Shown: positions 25,801 through 36,900 of the stretch, one piece after another
Layout of the letters: each line of letters starts with the position of its first letter
Numbering within the stretch: the stretch's first letter is position 1
Assembly: GCA_003952965.2 (NCBI GenBank)
Contig: CM025856.1
Span: forward strand, 20,039,566 to 20,103,565
Reading direction: 5' to 3'
Length of the DNA stretch: 64,000 nt
Origin: Morella rubra
Taxonomy: Eukaryota; Streptophyta; Magnoliopsida; Fagales; Myricaceae
Position numbers and translations under genes: made by a program
Notes under the pieces: generated by a model
What the model was told of the DNA's origin: nothing
What the model saw: only the letters and a program-made list of their open reading frames with translations
Database searches by the model: none

Positions 25801-27540
25801 TGGAATTTTACAATATACTAGTTGGAAAAAGTTTGGTCCTAGAATTTTAAGAGGTTCTAACATATGTTACTCTAGTTCTATGAATGATCTAGATTTATAG
25901 TGCAGTTAAAAAAAATTGAGCAATTAATATGTTATTTAATGTAATATGGATCATTGATAAAATTTATTAATGTGTCGAAAATATCAAAATTCTTATTACT
26001 TATTAGGAGATTAGTATTCTCTATAATTTGCTATTTAGATTATACGGTGCAATTCAAAGAAAGATAAACATAGTAGGTGAATTTCATTGTAAGGCTCATG
26101 CTGTCCTAAACTTTACGTGAACAGTATTAAATGGTGTAAGATCTACCAATTATTTTTGTCTCTTTTTAAATTACATTTATAATTCGAACATAAAATTACA
26201 GAAAATCCACATTCGACATGTTATGAATGAAGTTTTAAGACCGAATTACATGGATAACTTGCTATGAGTTAAAGCAAAAAAGCTACAAATCAAAATTGCA
26301 GTTTAATTGGGGAAAAAATCTTCTTAAGTTCCAATTGCAATCTAAACTTCAATCAGTGTACTTGACTGCATTTCCCAAGCCGCTCCGTTCATATTGTTTT
26401 TTAAAAAAAAAGGGTAATTTTAAAGATTTGTTAGAAAGCAACGGTAGAGTTTTTCAGTCTTCCTAGAAATACTCAAATATTTGAACAGAAAACGGTAAAA
26501 AAAAAAACCCAAAAAACAAAGGACGATAAATATTGGTGACGTGATGGTTCTTCCACGGACATCTACTAATGGATGTGGATAAAGCCAAAGAAAAGGCAAG
26601 ATAATCCTACCCACGGAAGGGGGTGCTAACATATCCGCACAGGCTCCGAAGTTGTTGCCTGTCCATGTCCTGTTTAATTGGAGCGCAATAGTCTATGTAA
26701 GGGATGTGACATGTAAAAGATGTGAAAAATATTTGTTAGCAAAATTGTTTGGTGTAAAAATTTTTTATTTTAATATAATAATTATAAATAATTATTTATT
26801 TTTTATTATAATAAATATAAAAATTTATTTCAATTATCTTTTTTATCATTTTTTTTTTTACCAATTACAACACCTTAAAATTATAATTACATTAAAATTT
26901 TAACATTCAAACTTTAGTTCAATCAATCCATATTTTTTTTCCTACGTATCTTTTTCTCACTTGTATGTTCTCTAAAAAAAAGAAATTACTAAAACTCTCT
27001 TTTTAAATATTTTTTTTGATAGTTCAATATTTTTAAAAACACTCAAAAAAAAAATTGTAATTATTACAATATATATAATTCCCATCCCCCTCTACATATT
27101 TCCTTCTCCATTTATGTCTGTGCATTTGAGAATTTTAAATATGATCCACGTGGTTATTTGTTTAGGAGAAAAAAAAAAAAAAACTCATGTATGCTCAGCG
27201 AAGTGACAGAATATCAACACCAACGGGAAGTACTGTATATATATATATTTCAAGATATTAACTAGAAAAATTGACCAATCCAACATTTTATAAATGTATA
27301 TTGGAAGAGAGATATTTTTTTAATCCATATAAACCACGTGTGAGCATCAAAATCGCTATCGCTAACAGCTTCAGGCCCCAGCCGTCCTTTCGTGTTTCCA
27401 TCAACATTGCGGGCTTCCAAGGGCGACCGCTCAGGCAGAACAACGGTCGGTGTTTACTGCTAATTATTTATATGAAATCCGAATGTTTAACTTCAAAACA
27501 AAGACCTGGAGTAAGTAGCGCAAGTGTCGGCAAAATATTA
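22833..27540. other. AT-rich spacer with MITE-like debris
   Basis: No gene is supported. A direct repeat of 28 bp lies at 24332-24359 and 24406-24433. Two short segments have loosely inverted ends with AAAATTTTA motifs: about 25418-25626 (GTGTGTTTGAC at the left, GTTTCAAACGCAC at the right) and about 26749-26912. These resemble non-autonomous hAT-type MITEs, but target duplications were not clear. Open frames of 60-100 codons in the region look random. Confidence 0.4.
24332..24433. repeat. 28-bp direct repeat pair
   Basis: The same 28 bp (AAAATAAACATTCATTCAAA...) occur at 24332-24359 and 24406-24433 with a 74-bp period. No coding content. Confidence 0.9.
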
Positions 27541-28083
27541 GGCTAAATTGTACGTAGGCTCATGAGCTATATAAAGGTTGCAAATAAGTTTTTGAGGTAA
27601 CGTTTTCAACAAATAGACCCTTGAGATAGAGTTTAAGTCAAATCGAGGTCATTTCATCTATTTTTTCATCAGCCCCATTAATAATCATTGCTGTCAGGGC
27701 TTTAAAATCCTCGTCATAACGAATTAGAAAGCGCACTGTCTAGTTAAAACACTCATGTCACATCTGCGCCAGGTCTCTATCAACTCACCGTGTTAGTTTA
27801 ACAAAAAAAAAAAAAACTTAATGAGGTGACGTCGTTCTCCTATTGCAGACACCTGTGTAGATGTGGCATGGACGTTTTAATTGGACAGGTGGCGCTTTCT
27901 AATTCATTATGACGTGAATTTTAAAGTCTTGACAGCAATGGCCGTTAACGAGACTGACAAGAAATGGACGTAGAGGCTTTGATTTAACTAAAACTCTATC
28001 TCAAAAGTCTATTTGTTAAAAACGTTACCTCAATACTCATTTATAACCTTCATATATCTTAAGAGCTTTAGATGCAATTAAAT
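27541..28083. mobile_element. Foldback (Mutator-type MITE) with 10-bp TSD
   Basis: The left arm (about 27541-27800) and the right arm (about 27816-28083) are inverted copies of one another over about 260 bp with roughly 80 percent identity. Matching blocks include GAGGTAACGTTTT, AACAAATAGAC, TTGAGATAGAGTTT, ATTGCTGTCA and GAATTAGAAAGCGC. They meet at a short A-rich loop (27802-27815). The flanks are a perfect 10-bp direct repeat, CAAAATATTA, at 27531-27540 and 28084-28093. Long inverted arms plus a 9-11-bp target duplication fit a Mutator-like non-autonomous element. No transposase is encoded. Transcripts would form a long hairpin and could feed small-RNA production. Confidence 0.88.
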
Positions 28084-28093
28084 CAAAATATTA

Positions 28094-30230
28094 TTCTTGT
28101 TATTGGCCGAGCATATCAACAACGGGTCAAATATCCGGGGACCGGATCAAATTATATCAACCTGACAACTCAGTTGAAATGGTGGGGCCAAATAAAAATA
28201 GAAAAACGAAGGATCATTTAACGTACCTTTCTGTACAGAGTGCTGGAGGAAGGAGGTGTTGATGGGTGGACCCCACTAGGCTGTGAGGTGTTGCAAATCG
28301 GCGGCTCCTCCCGCTCCGCGTAATAATTAATTGACAACAATTGAGTACTGTACAAATCGTTTTTTCAGGAATGAAACACGCGGACAGGTGTCCAGTTACG
28401 GGAAATATATATAGATAGAGGGCAATCTAGTCATTAAGAAAAAAACAAATAGAGGGCAAATTTGATCCGAAATGTACATACATCATTCTATTTTGAGCAA
28501 AAAAAGTTGTTAGGACTTAACGATATGCAACAAACACAAACTTATTGGAATAATGATTCAACTGTAGGCTGTCGAAGTGGATGATGTCGTGTCATTGGGT
28601 GGTTTAGAACACTTGTTTTACGTGACTAAATGATACAGGTAACTTCTCCTTGTTGGTGTATATAATTAATTTTACATCGCAGCCTCCCTGAGAGACACCA
28701 AACAGATGAAAAAGTATAAAGCAGTCTTGATCCACGTGGTAAGTCAGTAAACATCATCCCAAGATATAATATAGATAATATTAAATATCATAGAACTTAT
28801 ATTTTTTTATCTCTTCTTTTTTCGAATTATACTATTCGATTTCGTGACAGTATAAAGAAGATATTGATCCGCGATAAATTTATGGTGTTATACCCATTAA
28901 AAAAACTCGAATAATCAGTGGATTACTTGCAAAATCATAGATATATTTAATCAAACCATTATCTGACTATTATATTGTACCATTTTACTTTCGTGAATAA
29001 CGCATCGAAGTCATCTCTTCAAACTCATGATGTGTTTAGTGATTGAGTAATATATCTGAGAAAAAACAAATATAGATTAAGTGGGTTATCATAAAACTAT
29101 TTTCATCTAAGTAATGTCCTCCTTTGACATACAAAGAAACAAATGTGTAGAAGAATATGAATGGATTAGTTGTGCAAAGTCAAAGATGCGGTTTGTGAAT
29201 GGATTGTCCTCAAGTAGTTAGATAGTTATTCTGATTATTCTTCTTTTATTGAAAGTCGTTATAGTCTGGAATGGTGATTTTGTTGTATTCCGATTTTTAT
29301 GACAGTTTATATTTATATTATACTCTGATTTTTGTGTTAGTTTGTATTGATACTGTGTGTTGGTTTTTATGATTAGTTTGTAATTCTAATTATTTTTTGA
29401 CCTTTGTTACCTTGGTACTGATTGCATGTTAGTCGGTTTTTAATAAATTATCTTTGATTAGAAAAAAAGAAAAGAAAAGAGAGATGCGAGATGGGGGAAG
29501 AATACGAGTAGAAACAAAGTGAACTCCTCGACAAGAAGTACCGTACTTTAGCCTTTACTAGGGAGTAGTGACAACAGGCCTGCTTTATTTTTTTTGTCAG
29601 ATTTTGGAAAGGGGTGGGGTCTTTGCTTTACTGGCCAAGGGTTTAGGTATTCGTGCTGGCAGGTCACAATTTTTATCCCCCCACTGCTGTAGCTTCTTGT
29701 GTCCACACCAGGAGTGTGATGTTTTCTGAGTAGTAGTGACCCACTCGCGAATGATGACTCTTATTTCTAAATAGAATAAAAGCAAAACAGAGAAGTACGT
29801 GTCTAGTGCCGAGCGGTGTGGGACACAATGGCATTCGGGTTTTAGGCCGATCCTGCACGTCAATTCGATTCAACCTCCCCTGCGTGGTGTGTTCATTTTC
29901 CCTAATCGCTGTATTTAAAAATCAGCCGATCTTCGAGTCATCCTCTCCTTTACAGTCCCAAACTACGCAACTTCTAAACCCAACGTAATGTCCGACCACG
30001 ACCAATAACAACCTACATTACTAGCTAATTTCCCACTATACCCCCACAGTCCATAAGTCATAACCACCCCCATCTCTCTCTCTCTGATGTGGAGCTGAGG
30101 ACAAAGAAATTGTAAAATATATGACACATCTTGAGAAGAAGCGACACCTGGAATCATTGGGAATGGAAAATGAAGCCAGCAAGAGGGGGAGGGCATATTG
30201 GGAATCAGGACTCCGGACTCGGGAGCACAC
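28094..30230. other. Spacer and DUF1685-like gene promoter
   Basis: No gene recognised. The stretch 29160-29470 has a T-rich texture ending in TTTTAATAAATTATC and an A-rich tail. It could be a LINE 3' end, but no protein signature is readable. CACGTGG, a G-box core, occurs at about 28734. The last few hundred bases should carry the promoter of the downstream gene. Confidence 0.35.
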
Positions 30231-30239
30231 AGGTTTTAT

Positions 30240-30247
30240 TATAAATA
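30240..30247 (+). promoter_or_regulatory. TATA box of DUF1685-like gene
   Basis: A canonical TATAAATA followed by GGG lies about 320 bp upstream of the ATG at 30563, with a CT/CA-rich leader between. This is consistent with a long 5' UTR. Confidence 0.6.
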
Positions 30248-30562
30248 GGGTCGTTGGCTGGAGCTGTCTGTCTACTCTTTTTTTCACCTTTATCTTGAGC
30301 TGAGAAACGAACGATTCACAGAAGCCACAAATAACACGGCCTCTGCTCCTCAACTTTCTTTCGACATTTATTGTTCCCTCACTCTTTCACACACACGCAC
30401 AGAGCCCCCCCTCTTTTGATTCATTCATGAGCGCTTTATCTTCTGCCGTCTGTTGAGTTCTTCCTATCTCTTTCTTGCTCGTGCTTTCTAGTTGTGACAA
30501 TAATTGTGATACTTTAATTGATTAGTGCCGAGTTGTTATCCGTGTGGGGAAGGTTGTTGGAT

Positions 30563-31807
30563 ATGGCTTCAGATGGGAGTATGACAATCCACTCTTCTAC
30601 TGTGGAGGATGACTGCGAAGATGATATCTATGATGGGTATGATCACGATCAACACCCTTATCCCCTCAATTTGTCCAGGCTTTCAGTATGTACAAGCAGT
30701 TCCATGTACGGGAATGATGAAGAAGATGATCATGATGATGATGGGAACTACTGTCAAGCTGCCGAAGGAGACAATGGGATGAGGATGTTCATGTCGCGCT
30801 TGTCCATTGAGAGCTTTGATGCAGACGAGGAATTCTCCGATGATAAAGAAGGCAAAGAACTAACTGGGCTGTCGTCCGACTCCGACAATGAATTGGGTTG
30901 TTATTCACTGCCGGCAACACCCCCACGGCGCAGGAACCGGGGTGGGTTGCTGAATCTTAATCATCAGCAGCTGATTGGGGCCAAAGAGTATGCCAGCGAG
31001 AATGAAGCTCACAAGAGTCTTTTAGCAAGTCAAAAGATGAGGAACAATGCGAGGAGGAGGAGGAGAATCGTAAGGGAGAGATGGATGTTTGACAAATCTG
31101 GCTGGGACAATTTTGATTGCAACAAGAGCAAGAACAACTTAACGAGCGTGGGCGTCGACGTCGCGGGTGGTAATTCCAATTCCCATAGTTTCAGCGGGGA
31201 AAGTGACCAGGGCGGTGCCGGTAGTGGTGGTGGTAATGGTGCAGGGTTGATGGTGGTAACTAAGCCAAAGGGAGGGAGAAGGTCACTGTGCATGGACTTG
31301 GAGGAAGTGAAGGCTTGCAGAGACCTTGGGTTTGAGTTGGAACACGAGCGGATGCTGGAGATGCCCTCTCGTCTCTCCATTTCTGGTTCCTATGACACCA
31401 GCAGTGGTGGCAATTCCCCTATTGCCAACTGGCGCATCTCTAGCCCAGGTTAGTGGTCATTGCCACTCTCACACATTTGCAAGCAAAAACTCCAAGGATG
31501 CACATGACACCACGCTTTAGTCCTCTCTTCAAAATTGTTGTAATATCATATTCCTTCACAATTTCCTTCCCCACAAAATTACAGACAAATTCGGTAATGC
31601 TGTTCATTGGTATAGCATGTGTCCTGTGGCATGCATTTGTCTTTTCCACAGACTTGAGTGAAAAGAGAATTTGATGCACATTTTGATTGACATCTAACTT
31701 AGTGTTGAACTGGCGACTTAGGCGATGCTCCGCGAGATGTCAAGGCTCGACTCAAGGTATGGGCACAGGCAGTGGCGCTAGCATCTACATCTCGACAGGG
31801 AAGCTGA
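30563..31807 (+). CDS. DUF1685-like plant protein of unknown function
   Basis: Exons 30563-31448 and 31722-31807 join in frame to 323 residues. The first ATG of the frame is at 30563 (MASDGSMTIHSS); the frame stays open further upstream but without an ATG. The N-terminal two thirds are acidic and low-complexity (runs of D/E, then Gly-rich), with a basic patch RRRRRIVRERW. The C-terminus carries the conserved core: RRSLCMDLEEVKACRDLGFE, the motif NSPIANWRISSPG and, across the intron, GDAPRDVKARLKVWAQAVA. That order (leucine-rich acidic helix, SPG, then DVK(A/T)RLKxWAQAVA) is the hallmark I associate with DUF1685. No catalytic motif, signal peptide or membrane segment is seen; basic stretches suggest nuclear or cytosolic residence. 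The family assignment is from memory and is the least certain part. Arabidopsis At4g01670 might be the positional counterpart. Confidence 0.8.
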
Positions 31808-33903
31808 CAACTTCTCTAACTACCAACTACCCTGTTTCTGTTTCAAATTATAGTTGAGACGAAGAAAGTTGCTGCTGCTTCTTTTTTCCTTTCCATGAAA
31901 GAGCTACCCTTTTTGTGAAGCTTTTCTTCATTTTTTTTTCCCTCTGAGTGTTGGGATTTCAGGTTCTGTTTCCTTTTTGGTTGCCGCACTACTTTTCATA
32001 TGGAATCTCCTCGGTGTATATATAGCAGCATAGCAGGATGGAGGATGGAAACATATATGAGATTTGGAAACGACAATTGATAATTAGGATGATTTTCGAG
32101 TGCTTTTGCATCTTGATTGATTTGAGTGCTTAACTGCACTGGAATCGGATTGTGTAAATGCCATGTGTTGTAGAAATATGCGTGGTAAATTGTTTAAGTA
32201 CTTCACATGATGATGTCGTTAGTCTATTGGCGAAACTGAACCCAATAACTAGCAAAGGTACGAAAGGTAGATCTGAAACGCAAAAGATGATGGATTAGAC
32301 ACATCTGCAGAAGGGTAAATACCATTACTGATCCTAGGTTTGATCTCAGCTGTTTTATCGCATCATTTAATTTTCAAAACCCCAAAAGACATGGTGGAAA
32401 CAGGCACCCTATGCCATTAACTTGTATACCCTGCATCGGAGTTCATGACTGAGAATCGCTCAATACAACTCATACAACACCATGGACGCCCTTGAAAGAG
32501 GAAACTGCAGAGGACTAGCCATCACAACAGTGCTTCAAAAAAGAAAACACAGTTGCCAAGACTAACACTAGAGTATTTTAATGACTTGCTTAAATCCAAA
32601 TCCAACTTTGGGGCTCCGAGAATCAGCTTCCCTATATCCACGGCCATTTATACTAGATATCAGAATTAAATTGCAAAATGTGAATGACGGCGCTCAAGAG
32701 GTAGATTTTGAGATGATATCAGGCAATGAAACATGACCTCCGGATGGAGAAAGAATACAAAGATACAGTCAACTCCCACTGGATAAATGGAAATAGCATG
32801 TGAATTAGGTACAAGCTATGGGCATCAACAGGGCACTTAGCAGATATAGGCGGGTAAAAGTCAACCTTGTGGACTGGGAATATGGCATTGTGGATATGTC
32901 ATCGCTGCAGAAGAAAATATTGCTCAGTTTCAGCAACAAAATGGAGGGAAGAGATTCGAAGGGTGTATCAGGATATTGAAGGCCAAGACACATAAAAGAT
33001 CATATGAGCTGGTGATGTGTATTTACTAACAAAGAGGTTGCCTAAGGCAGATTGCACGCAAGCAATGACAAAAAATTCAGCAATTCCTCAACTAAAGAAG
33101 TGAGGGTGACAGAGAACTGAATCACCTAGCAGACATGGGACTTCACAAAGCGTATGATGGGTAGCCTCCTTTAACATCATGTCCCTTCTTTAATGCAGAT
33201 TGATTCGACGGTAAAACCGATACCGCTTTCGTTTGTTTGAGCGTTAAATTCGAACATCAAATGCTTACTTCTCAGAATAACAGTTCAAATTTCGCATTAG
33301 TCTCTGGCCACTTGCAAATTACTTGAGGCTTCTTTCCTCTAAAACGCTCTGTTCGTGAGGCTCATGGTAGTTTGAAACCCCCCTTAATGAGGAACCTAGT
33401 TATCAGAAGTTGAAACCTCAAATGGCACGCTCAACCATAAGTTTGACAGCTAATAGTTCTTTCTTTGAACATCTTATAGACACACCAGTATTGCCGGATC
33501 CATTAATTAATGTCTAGCCTAGGAGGAAGGTTGCTTATCTCCTAGGTGTCAAAAGTTAAGTGATCGCAAGGATTTTGAGGTCCTTCCAATATTTCGAATG
33601 AGAAAGTTATATTATGTGACGAGGCTGGTGGAAGCACTCAGGCAACAATGGGTTGTGTCTTGGGGTGCATCCTTTCTGGAAACAGGAAATTTGAGCCTCG
33701 GTGCATTCAACTTTTGCTGAGACAACCGAATCTCGTACATAAATATATGCCAAAAGCCATGGCAAGAAAGTGCTAGCACTTGGAACTTGCACTCCTCGTC
33801 AAGTGTTGTGGCTTTAATAAATTAATGTTACAATTGCACAATTGGCAATAGGAAACATGACAAATATGGAAGCTATATGAGCGGAAATTATATAATTTCA
33901 CAC
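31808..33903. other. Convergent intergenic region
   Basis: Lies between the plus-strand DUF1685-like gene and the 3' end of the minus-strand pectin acetylesterase. It should hold both 3' UTRs. No further coding sequence or repeat recognised. Confidence 0.5.
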
Positions 33904-36900
33904 TCACTTGAACACTAGATTGTGGCAGGTCTTGTCACAGGGGTATGCACAATCAATAGCTTTCACATTCCTTCTATCAAAATACCAGTCTCCAACAGAC
34001 TCTGCAATCCCCTGCATAAAGAACAATTAACCATATAAATATGCACAAATTACATAAAGAAGGTTCTTCCTCAATTACCAAAATATATAGTACAACAGGG
34101 GCAAGTTTTGAGTGGCCCTGCCTTGTGGGATGGTTCTGGTTGTGCTCTGGGTATGTCAAGTGGTGTTCGTTAAGTACGGTGGGTGGTTGAGTCAGATGAA
34201 GAGTGGGCACCAGTTATTTGGCTTGTCCGGCTATTCGGTTATTGGTTTTTGTTCTTCTGTAACTTGGGTTGGTGGTTACTTGCTGTTTTCTGGAGACCCT
34301 ATGCTGGTTTGCACTGGTAGAGTGTTTTGGTCTTCCATGGTGGCTAGTTTGGCTTTCCTTGTTGATCACCACCACTTCCTGCTGGTGGATATGTTCATAT
34401 TGAGTGTGTTGTTTTCTTCTGCTGCCAGGCCGGTAGAGTTGCTGCTGATAGTTTATTGTGCAGCTTTTGCTCATAATTTTCGTTGGTCTGGATCAATTAT
34501 TAGGGTTTGGTTTGTGCAGAGGTGACGACATTTGCTATTTTAGCAGATGAAATGTAGGCCACGTTTTGAGGCCTTCAGTTAAGGGAGGGTTTCTTCCCCA
34601 ACTTTTGCACAAACTTTTGTTTAGAATTATTGATATCTACAAATGAATATGGTAAATAGAATGGGTATGCATCGAGGATTTCGTAAATACATTAATCAAG
34701 GGTGTAGAGACTACTTTTTAAGTGTAGGCTCTTTAGGAAGTAAAAAGTACAGACGCACTATAGGATATACTTAAGTTTGTGTCTAGCCCCAATGCCCCCC
34801 ACCCCTCTCCCTCTCTTCTCAAGGCTCCCAGTTCTGCTCTCTTAATTATTGATACAATATTCCTTCCAATATTAGTTGCTTTTGCAGCTGACTTCATATT
34901 GGCACCGCAGCATTTGTTTCTAGTTTTGCAATGCCTCTCTTGTACTTAAACATCTTAGTATGCCTCAATAGTATGCTTACCAAACCTCAAGTCTAATAAC
35001 ATGTCTATACAATGGATCAAAACACCATGTAATGGGTCTCCCACCTCAAACCCCAGAGAACTTAAAACAAAAACCCCTTAGGAACTACAACTTCTATCTA
35101 CATGGACCAGAAAATGGACAGAGATGATAAGATGGGATACGAATATGCAAACTGCATCACAGTGAGAGCACTGCAAGAGTTAGATATAGTTATCTGCATA
35201 GTTCATACCTTGTTTGCGATTAGGGGAGAGTCATTAGCAAACCAAGTGTCCTGCCTCTCAGACTGGCAATGAGCAAAACAGGAATTTATGAATAATCCAT
35301 TTTGTCTTGACCTTGAGAAATCTCTCACAGCATTGAGCATTTGATTTCTGAAGTCTGCTTCGTAGGCCAGAAAAAAGAAAGAAGAAGACATACTTAATAT
35401 GCCTATATAAATATTCACATCAAAGATTGATGCAACAAAGGAAAAGAAAGCATAACAAAAACGTATAAAAGATCACCTTGGAGAAACTGGATCTGTGATG
35501 AATTGCAAAACGCATGGTTTAGTTTGCACTCCGTCCAATGGCCTTGAGGATCAGCTGATCTTGGAGCTAAGCTAGCTTGGAGCTGATTTAAAAAAAAAAA
35601 AAAAAAAGACATTTAGGCCTCGTAATCACTGGTCATCTTTGTTAGCGAACACCATTTTAAGTGAGAATATGATGACAGCACAAATCCACTAAGGGCACAG
35701 CATAATGAAAGGTCTGATTGCCTCAGAGTCAGAGGCATTACTTTAAGCTTATAGGAAGTCTATTGAATACTGACACTGCTGACATATGGATCACGTGCTT
35801 TAACAGTGGTGTTCACAAAAAGAGCCAATACAAGAGAGGTTCAGAAATGCAATGTCTGCGATAATATGGCATTTGACACTTGCGGGAAGTAAAGAAGGAT
35901 GGACAACTCATTATCAATCCTCGCCATTGGTACGTAACTGGATGGCAATAGGTTTTATCATTGATGATGAACGTAGAAAAAAATTTAACACCAAAAAAAG
36001 TTACCTGCCATGCATCATAGGCTGCATTTAGGAGAAACAATGGTGTCTTAACATTTGCAAGCAGATTTTGTGGGAAAAAACACTGAAAGAGAGAGAGAGT
36101 TCATATATGTCAAATTCTCAAATATTCTCTTTCTAAACTGAACGCAACATTTCATGGAAATCAAGGAAAGATAGAAAAATTACCGAAGTTGGATCCAGAT
36201 GGCTGATACATGTATGTGGCAGACACTTTTGCACATCCTAAATTTGTTACAGATATCAATAACTAGAACTTCAGAGATGCCAATGGAAGTGAAAATTTAT
36301 TCAGAACCATTTAGTTGATATAGCTTCCATTTAAAGTAAAAGTGTTTGATGAAGACGATTCCTCACAGTTAAATTACAATATCTTTGGCAAGCAGTCAAT
36401 CAAGACTTAAATGGTCATCAGGTAAATGTCACTGAGTTTTGGATAATAGATCAAAAGAGCACTAAAGCAGTTTAAACTTAGACCCTAGAATTGGTCCTTG
36501 TGGAAGTCAGGTGAAAACTTTCTTTTAAGCAAAATAAATAATTAAGTCTGAGCTGGATTTGACCCTCATGGACTGAAACAATGCTGCACATTACCTGTAT
36601 GTTAACGACGCCTCCAAACAAATTCCTTAAAGTGCGGCCACCCGATACATCGACTCTACATGTGCAAATGTCATCATCAGTATAACTTGTATTTTCCAAT
36701 CAACAACTTACAGGCTAACGGAACTTATACAAAGGATTTCAAGTATTATAGCTGATTACGCATCAAGGAACAATCCAGCATCACTTAGACATTTCACTTT
36801 GGTAGTTGCTTTAAATAAGCCACGAAACTCATCACAGTGTAGTATAGATGCTAGACCCCCAGCAGAGCATCCAGAAAGAAGAGCCTGAAATACATTTGTA

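Noticed and set aside
30518-30562. Upstream extension of the DUF1685-like frame
   Set aside because: The frame is open but would start at TTG; the first ATG is at 30563.
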